From positions 45,399,517 to 45,463,516 of the forward strand of contig NC_081411.1 in assembly GCF_030272615.1 (NCBI RefSeq): a DNA stretch of 64,000 nt, written 5' to 3'. This document shows positions 46,800 through 56,971 of the stretch, one piece after another. Under the pieces are notes generated by a model. It worked only from the letters and a program-made list of their open reading frames with translations. It was not told where the DNA came from and did no database searches. The stretch comes from Cryptomeria japonica (taxonomy: Eukaryota; Streptophyta; Pinopsida; Cupressales; Cupressaceae). Position 1 is the first letter of the stretch, and each line of letters opens with the position of its first letter. Both the position numbers and the translations under genes were made by a program.

Positions 46800-46814
46800 A
46801 AAGTGGGGGCTAAA
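46800..46814 (+). other. G1 polypurine tract
   Basis: AAAGTGGGGGCTAAA directly before the LTR start TATAGTG. The same tract occurs at 25544 and, as AAAAAGGGGGCTAAA, at 63155. Confidence 0.85.
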
Positions 46815-48049
46815 TATAGTGTCATAAAATTGTGACCCTTGCAATTTACGACCACATTAGGGTCTTCATGTTGGCGATGTAAATCCCTAAGCCTACTCGA
46901 AGACCTAAGACTTTCTCAACCTCCCAAAAATGCACTTGTTCTACCCTTCACACTGCCTAAACTTGCTTCCTATCTTGAGGCAAGGGCAAGATAGGGGCGT
47001 GGCACCCCTATCCTACTAGGATAGGGGTGTGATGCCCTTGTCCTTGCCCTATTTTGGCCCCCCCTCTATCCTATCCTTGCATTGGACTTTGCATAAAGTA
47101 GGAAAACTTTCCTTGTATTGTTCTATGAGGAAAAATAAGTTAATTAACCCTAATTGACAAGTATATAAGTCACACTCACCCTCCCATTTGGAGAATTTGA
47201 AGAACGTTTAGGAAATGATAAGTTGGATAAGTGAAGAGTGGGCATAAGTTAAAGAATTCAAGCATTCAAGCATTCCTTTCTAGCATTGAGCATTCTCAAG
47301 TCTCCCTTCAAGCCTAGGTGTTGCATTCAAGTCAATGATTCAACCATTGAAGAGGAGATCCCTTTCAACATTAAATTTAATACAAGAAAATCTACCTAGA
47401 TTCTATCTACAACCTCCCTTGAGGTGAATTACATTTCAGTCTTTCATTTACATTTACTTGCAAGTACTTTCTTTCATCATTTGGTTCATTCCAAAATTGG
47501 GGTTTGACCTAAAGGCAAACCCCCAATCCCGACCCCATTTCCTCTCTTTTATGTGTGTAGGTTACAGGTGCATGGTTGTATTTACAGATTCAAACTCCAT
47601 TTGTAGAGGCGGAAAAACCCTTTTCTTTTCATAGATTTTTTGGAGGACCATGGACACTTTCAGCATGGTCCCGACAACTTTTCCTCAAATTTGTAGGGCA
47701 GCTTCGACTCAACATATTATACCCATATCCAGGTGCATAGCTTCATCTCACACTTCTATCTCAAGTTATAATAAGTTCTTTGCTACTTTTACACTTAGTT
47801 CTATAACACATAATTCAATCGTCTTCCATTCTAAATGAGGGGTTAGCTTGTCATTTCTATCCCATTATCAATTCATCTAGTATTCAATATCTTACCTAAG
47901 AGATTGGCTCTAGTGAATTTCACCCTCTTTTAAATGTAATGTGGATAAAGTATTTGAAGGGAAATCCACAATGAAACTTCCATCTCTCCTCAGAGGGAAG
48001 AAAATATTTCCTCTTGATCTCTCCATCATTCACTTGTTTCACCATAACA
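46815..48049 (+). repeat. 3' LTR of G1
   Basis: 1,235 bp ending CCATAACA before ATCTC. It includes two hairpin units (46990-47043). The last part (from about 47530) differs much from the 5' LTR, suggesting an internal replacement or old divergence. The perfect target duplication supports the outer end. Confidence 0.8.
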
Positions 48050-49125
48050 ATCTCTTCTGGAACAAGTCTTCTCCTAGTCATCACACCTTTATTCTTATCA
48101 CCAATAATTTGATTTTCTGAATGACTCAATCTCAAATACCTCAGAGTCTTCAAATTCTTCTAATTCTTAGGCTATTGAACTTCTTCACCGACAATGGCAA
48201 TATCCAGATTAACAGTCTGTACCGAAGCATTATGCTTTAGGATCTTAGTCTACACAGGCTTTGAAACAATGTCTTGATCATCAAAGTCATATCCACACAG
48301 TTTGATCTACTTTCCATGACATTCATCAACTTTGTTTGTACTTTTCACTATCTTCTTCAATCTCTTATTGTAACACAAGTTGACCTTTCTCCTAGTAGAA
48401 TATACCAAGAAGATTCCTTCATCACATCTTGCATCAAACTTTCCTATATGCTCATATCTTTTGACATAACATTTGCTTCCAAAAACTTTGAAATATCTAA
48501 CTCTAGGAACATGACCAAATCATAGCTCATAAAGAGTCTTACCAGAATCACCTTTTATATGCACTTGGTTGAATATGTAAACAGTAGTGCTAATAGCTTC
48601 TTTCCAAAAGGTTCGCACAAAATTTTCTTCAATCAACATCATCCTAGAAGCATCCAAAATAGTTCTATGCTTCCTTTAAAGAACTCCATTGTGCTAAGGG
48701 GTTCTAGGAGAGATAATTGTCTTCCGATTCCATTTCTCTCACAAAATGTATCAAAATAACCATATGTGAATTTCTCCTCTGTCAGATCTCAGATACTTTA
48801 GCTTCAATCTTGTCTCAATCTCCACCTTAGCCTTGAATATCTTGAATTTCTTGAATGCTTCTTATTTCTCCCTTAGAAAGGTAACCCACATCATTCTAGA
48901 GTAGTCATCAATCAGCAACATGAAATACCTAGCACCCTGCATACTTCTCACTATTGTAGGATCACACAAGTCAGTATGAACAAGATCCAATATACCATTA
49001 GATGTATAGAACTTACTCTTAAATGAAGTTATCGTCTGCTTTCCCAACTGACATTCTTTGCATATCATATTAGAAGGCTTTACAATATTAGGAAAACCTC
49101 TAACAACTTGAGTAGAACTTATCAT
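48050..49125 (-). pseudogene. pol: C integrase and following linker
   Basis: From 49125: FPNIVKPSNMICKECQLGKQ (zinc-binding Cys pair), LDLVHTDLCDPTIVRSMQGA (first catalytic Asp), FMLLIDDYSRMMWVTFLREK. Core text with the second Asp and Glu regions (about 48860-48640) is readable in shifting frames. The C-terminal block ARCDEGIFLVYSTRRKVNLC and NKRLKKIVKSTNK is at about 48450-48330. The linker RYLRLSHSENQIIGDKNKGV and MTRRRLVPEE (48140-48055) ends where G1 is inserted. Several stops make it a pseudogene. Confidence 0.85.
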
Positions 49126-49555
49126 TTAGACAAAATTAAAATGACACATCCTCCTATTCCATGACCAACTTTCATCATTTAGTCCCTAATGCAATCTCTA
49201 TATCAGAGCCATTCAAAATCTTGCATTTACCATTCTTAAATTTCAAATCATATCCATTGTCAACCATTTGTCCAACACTCAAAGCATTATGCTTCAGACC
49301 TTCAATATATAAGACATCATCAATATTATTCTGACCATCAAAGGAGATAGAACCTCTACCATGGATCACACAAGCTTTATCATCTCTGAATCTTACTATA
49401 CCACCATCATACCTCTCCATACTCACAAATTTTCTTGTATCACATGTCATATGATGTGAAAAACTACTATCTATTACCCATTCATCTTTCTCTTTATAAG
49501 CCAAAGCTTTCTCCTCAACAATGCAGGTTGTAGAATTCACTAGTACTATATCATC
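49126..49555 (-). pseudogene. pol: C protease and GAG-preintegrase
   Basis: The frame from 49540 to 49175 contains WVIDSSFSHHMTCDTRKF with the active-site triplet D-S-S in place of D-S-G, then YDGGIVRFRDDKACVIHGRG, IDDVLYIEGLKHNALSVGQM and GYDLKFKNGKCKIL. A break precedes the WSWNRRMCHFN-like start of the integrase zinc domain near 49160. The Gly to Ser change at the catalytic loop would be expected to harm activity. Confidence 0.85.
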
Positions 49556-50638
49556 TTATGTGATAGCAATACATATATATTCTTCTTCTAAATTCCCATT
49601 ATCTGATTCTTCATCTATCACACCTTCATCAGAAGCATAATAACATCTCTTCTTATATTTATACTTCTGGTTAGGCTTATAGTGCTTATCATACTTATCA
49701 TGCTTCTCATATCTATCATGCTTGTCAGATCTATCATGCCTTTCAAATTTATCATGCTTATCATATCTAGACATTCTTTTAGGGCACCTGGAAGAAAAAT
49801 ATCCTATCTCATTGCAAGATAAATATTTTAAAGGTACCTTTCCATCATACTTCCTGACTCCTTTAGGAAATATCCAAGCAATAAGTACTTGAAGCTCATC
49901 CAACTCCCTTTCATGTTCTTCCATCTCTCTTACCCCTTTCTCATATCTAAATACCCTAGATGAACTCTCTCCTAGATAATACTTCTATTTACCAAATACA
50001 GAGGCTCTAAATGTAGTCTCAAATTTATCATGTGATTCTCCAAATTCACTCAACTCAAATGCAACAAGCTTACCAACCAACATGTCTCTTGTCATAGTAC
50101 TCACACTTTGGATCTCATCAATAGCAACAACTTTAGCTTTGTAAGTAAAGGGAAAGGATCTCATCACTTTAGCAAAAATCTCATCTTCCTCAAGGGTTCC
50201 ACTAGCACATCTGATGTTCATAAAAAAATTATTCACCTTAGCCATAAAGGATTTTATATTCTCATCTTCTCCCATCTTCAATGTTTGACATTTTCCTTTC
50301 AAACTGTACAACTTAGCAACTTTAACTTATGAATCTCCTTCATACAAGGTCTCTAACTTTTTCTAGATCTCATGTACAGTCTTCAAACCCATCACATTAG
50401 CCATCTCAAAATCTATCAAGGCACTCAACAATACTTCCTTAGCTCTAATGTTATGTTCAACTTCCTTGATTTCATTAGCAGTAACCGGTCTATTCAGAGG
50501 AACATTGTAGACATTCTTTGTAGTAATCCAATAATCTTCTCCAAGACACTTCAGATGTACTTTCATCTAATCCTTCCAAATAGTATAATTGTTTCCATCA
50601 AATCTAGGACTCTCCTTCTTGAACACATAGGTTGCCAT
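49556..50638 (-). pseudogene. gag: C gag
   Basis: The start codon is the ATG at 50638-50636 (MATYVFKKESPRFDGNNYTI), then a TAG after WKD. Frames 50566-50363 (MKVHLKCLGEDYWITTKNVY, ALIDFEMANVMGL) and 50311-49985 (MGEDENIKSFMAKVNNFFMN, MRSFPFTYKAKVVAIDE) form the UBN2-type capsid region. 49924-49556 holds a zinc-knuckle remnant CNEIGYFSSRC (His to Tyr) and a run of short Lys-His-Asp repeats (49775-49665). The order fits Sirevirus Gag; the coiled coil and later knuckles of B are not seen here. Confidence 0.87.
49665..49780 (-). repeat. KHD-type codon repeats in C gag
   Basis: About nine units of the form (Y/F/S)(D/E)(K/R)HD follow the zinc knuckle (MSRYDKHDKFERHDRSDKHD and so on). On the plus strand they appear as TTATCATGC / TTATCATA units of roughly 12-15 bp. 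Confidence 0.85.
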
Positions 50639-50694
50639 CTTGAATCTCCTCAAGTGGTTAAGCTTCTTCCAGAGGATCTAGCTCTGATACCACT
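50639..50694 (-). other. Leader and primer-binding site of C
   Basis: The minus strand reads TGGTATCAGAGCTAGATCC next to the LTR (initiator tRNA-Met type), then a 50-nt leader with GAAGCTTAACCACTTGAGGA just before the gag ATG. The same leader word is in S1 and S2. Confidence 0.9.
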
Positions 50695-52042
50695 TTTTGG
50701 CAACCTAGAAAGGAAGGGAAATTGAGAGGAGGGTGAATCAGTTTTCATCAGATTAAATAAATTAAGTACAATGTCAGATCTGATCAACTACAACAGAAAG
50801 AAAGATAACAACAATAACAATGACACACATAACACCAATATTTTTTACATGGAAAACCCATTTAAGGGAAAAACCACCTATGCACAATAAGATGATAGTC
50901 TACAGTAGTATGTGTAAATATTACAATGAAGATTGCACATGCATTCAAACTCACTTCCTAGAGCTCACTGCTCAAATTACAATGACCCATAAGGCTACAA
51001 CCCTTATGGAAGGTTCACTACCTTACAATAAAATTTGAACTACATTCTAATTTAGATGAACTACAAAGATAGAATCTGCTAGTACCTGATGATGGTTTCG
51101 GTTAAGCACATCTTTCGCTTATGAAACAATCTTTTCTCTATACACCACACCGAAAGATAAATTGACTTGTTTGCACATACACCACTATCTGATAATGCAT
51201 ACTCAACACTGACACCCAAATTACTTGAATATTTCACTCATTTATATAAATCATCAACCTTGATTACAAGGTCGGCCAAACCCTCAATGCCTAATTATAA
51301 CATTACATCGCACGATACATAAATTAATCACCAGACCAATACAATTCCATAAACAACATATCATGGACCTAAATCAACTCTCCAAGCATGCACCACCACT
51401 AGAAATCTCACCAAGATCAAGCGAAACAGGCTACACTACCAAAAATACTGCATAACACAAAGAATATCACCTAACCCATCAGATCTTTGATAACTAGCAC
51501 AAGGATCAATGAAGACTACTAAAATAAATAGGAGATGATTAGAAAACATGAACACACATGTTAGAACTATCTCTAATAGCTGCACCAATACCACTTATTC
51601 AAATCTTCATCGATCAACACACTAACACACAAGAACAGTTATTAGTAGCAACTTAGATAAGAAAGATAGCTTGTGGAGCATCAAATCACAAACCATCTAA
51701 AATGAAGATACACAAAAACATCCAAAACACTCTTCTTAATCCATAACCAAAGATGAGATCATACTGGAGCACAACTGATTAAACACCAAAACATTGCAAC
51801 ACTAAACATTGAAAACCAATCTAAATACCAGAATCCTCAAATCGACCAAATCATTGTATAGCATCATGGAATCAATAAAGAATGAAGTATCTCTAATTGA
51901 TTCAGTATCTCAAATAGATAAACCAACCAAATCAACTCACTGCAATCACTAGATCACCAAAACAATTCTCTGCAACACCAAAACACATGAATATGTTGAC
52001 ATCAATAACAACAACATATCCTAGTAGTAGCAATATTCAACA
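50695..52042 (-). repeat. 5' LTR of C
   Basis: 1,348 bp, starting TTTTGGCAACC (the other copy has TGTTGGCAAC) and ending TTCAACA before GATAA. The box GAGGGTGAATCAGTTTT is near 50738. Confidence 0.9.
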
Positions 52043-52632
52043 GATAATGAAACAAAGAGTTCATCCATGGATAAAGTTTTCAGATCTTTAGCTTCCTCAA
52101 TGGTATACACTTTAGTATCATACTTTGTAGTTAAAGAACTCAACACTTTCTTAACTATAGCTTTATCTTTAATATCTTCTCCAAGACATCTTACTACATT
52201 TACTATCTCATAAATCCTTTGCAAATAGTCAGCAATCTTTTCTTCATCTTTCATCTTTATGCCTTCAAAATGAGCTCGAAGATGCTGCAGCTTAGCGTCC
52301 TCTACTTTCACATATCCTTCATAGATTCTTCGTAGCTTGTCCCATATTTCTTTTGCAGATGCATAGTGCATAACTTTGACAAGCTCTTTGTCTGACAATC
52401 CACTATGGATAGCATGCTTCGTTTTATCATTGTGTTCATATTCCCTTTTTACATTAGGATCGGTAGGAGGAGTGGAAGGGATAGTATACCCATTATTGAC
52501 AAACATCCAAACATCATATCCTAGTGATGAAAAATAAGTTTCCATTCTTCTACTCTAGAAAGAATAGTTGGTGTCATCAAACATTAGTACTTTAGCATAA
52601 GAGGATTCATTCCTAGCCATTGTGTTCATAAA
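52043..52632 (-). pseudogene. gag: B gag, N-terminal part
   Basis: The ATG at about 52620 opens MARNESSYAKVLMFDDTNYS, a TAG follows, and the same frame continues as 174 residues from 52545 to 52021. It has the full UBN2-type capsid pattern: GYDVWMFVNNGYTIPSTPPT, ALHSGLSDKEL-like and EIWDKLRRIYEGYVKVEDAK, AHFEGIKMKDEEKIADYLQR, and IEEAKDLKTLSMDELFVSL. The reading then enters the LTR of C. The missing continuation (TYEMRT) lies at 37759, beyond C. Only one stop lies in this half. Confidence 0.9.
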
Positions 52633-52676
52633 CCAAAATCTACCCAAGCTGGAGAAATCTTTTCAAATAGGGAACC

Positions 52677-52693
52677 TAGGATCTGATACCAAT
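52677..52693 (-). other. Primer-binding site of B
   Basis: The reverse complement TTGGTATCAGATCCTAG abuts the LTR start TGAAGGAAC; initiator tRNA-Met type. Confidence 0.88.
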
Positions 52694-52863
52694 TGAAGGA
52701 ACATAAATGGACCACTGAGGTAGGGGGTGCATCAATGGTAACTCAAAACTTAAACTTTCTAGGGGATTAAGACTCTAAAACAAAGATATTTAAACTAATT
52801 TATGCACACACACAAAAAGCAGGCCCACAACATAGGATATATGAGGAAAACCCAGGCTAGGAG
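52694..52863 (-). repeat. 5' LTR of B, first 170 bp only
   Basis: Aligned with 31960 to about 32130. It is cut at 52863/52864 by the start of D. The remaining LTR should resume to the right of D outside the window. Confidence 0.85.
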
Positions 52864-54515
52864 TGTAGTGTCATAAATTGTACACCCTTGCTAGGGTGGT
52901 ACAATTTCAGACTTAGCTTAGCACTCGCCTTAGTGTGTCTTTCATCTTGCGTTTCTCATTCCCCTTTAAGAATTTAATTAATTAATTTAATTAAATCTAA
53001 GGTCGTGTTTCATCACTTTACACATTACAAAGTTGGGCCCTTTACCCTAAGCGTTCCCATTTTTCATTTTATTCCTCCAATGAATCATTTAATCATAAAC
53101 CCTAATTATGTCTTATTTTGATCATTAGGCCCAATTTCACATATCAAAATATCTCAAAATTAGTTGTAACTTTGGGATGCGCTCTAATATCATCATATAT
53201 AATAGCCCCAAAAATTTGGTGAAAAGTTAGTCAGACCATGGCGGGCATGCACATAGTTTGCGGTTTTTTTCCGAAAATTTTGAGAGCACAATCCTATGAC
53301 ATAATAATATTTAACCCCAAAATATTAGTGGGAAATTCAAATCCTAGGTTGGCCTAAACATGAAATTAACATTTAGGGTTTCATACTTAAGAGCTCTCTT
53401 TCTTCCTTTGAAAGGGTATTCTTCTAAGAATCTAAGAACACATTTTTGGTGTAAATGAGCCTTCTTTGCAATGAAAGAGTAGATCTTGGAAGTCTTCAAA
53501 AATATTAAAAATTAATCCATCAAATATTCATCAAGTATCATTTTCTCAATTAGGGGATTTTGATGTTGTAGAAGAATAGTAGGAGATCATTGACTGACGA
53601 TTGGCTTGTATCACTCCCTTGGGGTTGGGTATGGTTTCATGTTATTTTCATGTCTTTGCATAAGCTTCAATTTGATTCATATTCATGCTTTAGATCACTT
53701 TTCATTGTGGATTTAGACAATTTACTTTGTCAATTATAAACAATTAGGGTTTACTCTTTAGGGTTGCTCTAGGTTGTTTACTTTCCATCTTAGGATCTTG
53801 CACACACACAAGGTTCTTGCACACACATTTTCAGTATATTATCGGCTATTTGTGGAGGTGGAAATTACCAACATAGGGGTTTGAATAAGGAAAAACCCCA
53901 TATAGCCACCCAAACCTTGACTTTTCAGTTGCAACTGCAGAAACAAGCATCCAGAGGTAGTTTCAGATCTGGAAAAGAAATCACCACCACCCAAAAAAGT
54001 CTCAGAAGTACAAAAATCTATCAAGGATAGGAACATGGTTCCTTGGTCCTGCCTAGGATAGTGGCATAGCACCATGGTCTTTCTCTCTGTTAGCGGGACT
54101 TGACAGAACAATACTTTGCAGATCTCAGAATCCCTCCTGTTAGCTGTAGAATCAGGACAGTAGCATGGCACCCTGGCCCCAAACATTTCTGCTCAAATTT
54201 TGGATACACGTGCACATCTGATTTTTCCTTCTGATTTGTAATTTTCAACAGTGTATCAATTGTTCTTTGATCTACATTCTCAGATTAGGATTGGCTTGCT
54301 TACTTTCTTTCTAGGTTAGATTACATTTTGCATCATTCCTCTCTCTCTCATTTATAGAAAAGGAATAGAAAACCTAATAGGTAATCCACGATTCTCTCTT
54401 TCTCATAATAAGTAGCCAACGTACGTTACCTCCCTAGGCTCTTTCGTATTCCATGGGTGTGTACGAGAGTGGGATTAGGGTTTCCATAGTTAGTCTCACT
54501 TTTTCCCTACACATC
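52864..54515 (+). repeat. 5' LTR of D (right limit approximate)
   Basis: The first 830 bp align with 63170-64000. The end is placed near CCTACA before TTTGGTGAACCCGAGG, which is the likely primer-binding region, but I cannot name the tRNA with confidence. Near 54050-54180 there are GGATAGTGGCATAGCACCATGGTC-like imperfect hairpins, akin to the G1 repeats. Confidence 0.7.
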
Positions 54516-54725
54516 TTTGGTGAACCCGAGGTGAACCAAATTTCATTTGCATTGCATCACATTGTTAGATATAGATCTAGTTTATTTCATTTGCTTTCAA
54601 AACATAAAAAAAAATAAAAAAAAAATAGAAAAGAGAAAAAAGAAAAAAAAGAGGTTTCTTTCGCTTTCCTTGCATTGTGTGTTTAAGTTTCATGCAATTT
54701 TCATTTTAAAATTTCATATTTCTAT

Positions 54726-55695
54726 TTGCAACAAGTTCATTCTTTTGATGATGTATGCAATTTTGTTGATTATAAGTTTAGTAAGGATGAATTAGATGAA
54801 GCTCTAGATGCGTTTTTGAGCCCTAAGCCTTCTAAACCCTCATTTTGCCAAAAGTTAATCAACCTTGTTACTATGCCATTTCATGGTGATGACAAAGATA
54901 ATTTGAATGATTCCTCTCATGGATACATTCCTATGGTCCTCCACTAGATCTAGCAACATAGTTGATTCCCATGATTCCCTCTATGATGTTATGTCTCCTT
55001 TCGAATCCAAAGATAAGCCTTTCAATCACTATGATCATGCTTTATTGGATGACGCCCTTGATGACTTTATGTCTTTGCCTAAACTTTCAAACAAGAATAA
55101 TTCATCTAAAAGGTTAATCAATATGATCAATGTGAATGAACATAGAAAACCACTTTTTGTTGTCCAAGGTGTTTGTCCTTTTCCAACTTCACCTCATCCT
55201 AATCAACCTCTTTTCATGGTTCAAGGTGGATATGGTCATGATTACTTTATCACTCAAAACAAACCTATCATTATGGTTCAAGGAAGGAATCCCACTAAGA
55301 GTCCTTATAGCTATGCTAGACAACTAACTAAAGAGAGTTATAATGCATTTTCCCATACTTATAACACAAGAAACAATAGGCAACCTAACCCTCCTCCAGT
55401 TTTTTCGAATCCTCTACCTGACCCTCAACTCATTCTCCCTCAAGCATCTAGTATTTCACAAAACCTTGGTAAGGAATATGATCTTGTCGAACAACTTAAA
55501 GCTACTCTTGCCAAGATATCCCTTTCGGATTTTCTTCAAACTTCCTCGACTCATAATGGAATGCTACAAGATGCCTTGAAAATATTGAATATCCCACCCG
55601 TAGTGACATCCAATAGTATGGCTTCCTTGATTCACTCTATTACATCACCAAAGGCTCAAATTGTGTATACACAAGATGAGCTACTCTATAATTAA
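54726..55695 (+). pseudogene. D pre-protease ORF with VQG repeats
   Basis: Two frames (54726-54947 and 54907-55695) overlap with a frameshift. They contain acidic FSKDELDEALDAFLSPKP and HALLDDALDDFMSLPK blocks (similar to each other), three copies of (K/Q)P(L/I)(F/I)(V/M)VQG spaced 20 residues apart (about 55145-55290), and near the end YDLVEQLKATLAKISLSDFL with LQDALKILNIPP, a segment that precedes protease in Tat/Athila elements. No Retrotrans_gag pattern and no CCHC motif are seen, so the usual Gag has been lost or replaced. Confidence 0.65.
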
Positions 55696-55719
55696 ATTCA
55701 ACAACAGTACGATCCCTTA

Positions 55720-56067
55720 ATGATTGTGGTTATCATAAATGATAGTGTGATAAGACAAACATTAGTGAACAATGCTTTTGGCCTTAATTTTTGTAGCATT
55801 AACTTGTTGCATAAGATGAATATTGATACATCTCTTATTAAGCCAGATTCTCTTACCATCTGTGGCTTCGATAATGTTGCTAAATATTCAATAGGTATCA
55901 TCACCTTTCCTATTAAGGTAGGTACTATTACTTTACCTACACCTATCCATGTCATGTCTAGAGAGTTGATATACAACTTGTTGCTAGGGAGACCTTGGAT
56001 TCATATCATGCAAGTTGTTCCTTATACATTTCATTCACAACCATACAACATACACCTTGTTAGGTGA
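55720..56067 (+). pseudogene. pol: D protease
   Basis: IINDSVIRQTLVNNAFGLNF followed by CSINLLHKM occupies the place of the gypsy active site (usually ALVD.GA.LN); here the catalytic Asp is Asn (VNNAFGLN). Flap-like ITFPIKVGTITLPTPIHVM and YNLLLGRPWIH match the end of the aspartic protease fold (LLGRPWIH is characteristic). It is 115 residues with no stop, but the missing Asp argues against activity. Confidence 0.8.
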
Positions 56068-56971
56068 CACAAGATTTCAAGCTTGTTTGCAAACATCAAG
56101 TTCTAAATCCTCTTCAATCAATTCTTCCCCAACTATCTTAGATAATTCCTCTAAAGCTTCTACTCTGATTAGTGTGACTAGTTCATAAAACATGTCTCCT
56201 ATATCTAGATCGATCCCTGATACTTCATCAAGTGGACGTAAGGTTCTTGAGGAAGAATCTTCACAACCTAACTCTACGATTGAGAATACTTTCTCTCCTA
56301 ACTAGATTCTTGTAGAAGATGATTGGGGATCCTTTTATTTCAATCCTACTTTCATAGGGGAATACAAGATTCCCCCTAGAGAACCTAAGGTCAAAAAGAA
56401 GAAAGAAGAAGAAGAACCTAAAAATAAATCTACTTTGTTTGGGCCATTGAGTAATAACTTTGTGGCGGCTTCTCGGATTTCATCTCCCTTAGTTTTTGGT
56501 TTAGAGGATTTTTATCCTTCACTTTTTGAAAATCCTCCTTCTTCTTTGGAAATGACTAACCTTTATGGTCTTGGTTTTCACATCCTAGCTAGCTGTGGAT
56601 ATAATTGAAATGGATGTGGTACTCAAGAACAAGGGATTAAGGTTCCCTTGGAAACCAACTTTCGTGATATCACATTTGGTCTTGGTTATGATCCTTTTAA
56701 GTGTACTAAAACCTCTAAGAGACCATCTATTAGTGTTAATGTCATTTCTTCTTCTCTCTCACTAAAATATCCAGAATATATTGACTGTGATCCTTCTTGT
56801 GTCTTTGGTTTGGATTATTTTTCTACTAATTATTCCTTAGCTGAATTCTTGGGAGCTTATGACAACCTTCCTCGTTATCACCATAATCATAGTTTTCCCT
56901 ATTGTTTAAATGCGGAAGCCTAGTTTGGGAAAGAAAGGAATAACGATGAGATAGTTAAAGAATTCCCTCAA
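56068..56971 (+). pseudogene. D protease-reverse transcriptase linker
   Basis: Decayed Ser/Pro/Asp-rich linker with several frames. 56648-56923 reads NFRDITFGLGYDPFKCTKTS and YIDCDPSCVFGLDYFSTNYS. A similar acidic linker separates protease and reverse transcriptase in Tat elements. No domain recognised. Confidence 0.55.

Larger units (their letters stand above)
41002..48049 (+). mobile_element. G1: Ty3/gypsy element with gag but no reverse transcriptase, inserted in C
   Basis: 7,048 bp with the 5-bp duplication ATCTC at 40997-41001 and 48050-48054. The LTRs begin TATAGTGTCAT (41002, 46815) and the right one ends CCATAACA (48049). The interior has a Tat-type gag, a protease-like segment and a Pro-rich region, then untranslated sequence and a polypurine tract. 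No reverse transcriptase, RNase H or integrase is present, so it would need a helper. D and the remnants at 2100-2760 and 24560-25865 are related. Confidence 0.88.
37760..52042 (-). mobile_element. C: Sirevirus-like copia inserted in B gag, interrupted by G1
   Basis: LTRs 37760-39109 (3') and 50695-52042 (5'), target duplication GATAA at 37755-37759 and 52043-52047. Without G1 it is about 7.2 kb. Minus-strand order: primer-binding site, leader, gag, protease, integrase, reverse transcriptase, RNase H, several polypurine tracts. All domains are represented but carry stops, so it is not functional as it stands. It is the most complete Sirevirus-like element here. It shares leader and LTR blocks with S. 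Confidence 0.92.
31960..52863 (-). mobile_element. B: Sirevirus-like copia, split by C, 5' LTR cut by D
   Basis: 3' LTR 31960-about 33874; interior 33875-37759 and 52043-52693; 5' LTR visible from 52694 to 52863, where D is inserted. Both LTRs begin TGAAGGAACA.AAATGGACCA and carry the G-rich box. Gag is split by C with target duplication GATAA. The reverse transcriptase core is missing between integrase and connection domain. The rest of the 5' LTR, and the second ACCCT, should lie to the right of D outside the window. Confidence 0.87.

Noticed and set aside
53839-54186. 115-residue minus-strand frame in the D LTR
   Set aside because: Inside the LTR, no conserved domain, and the copy in the 3' LTR is beyond the window.
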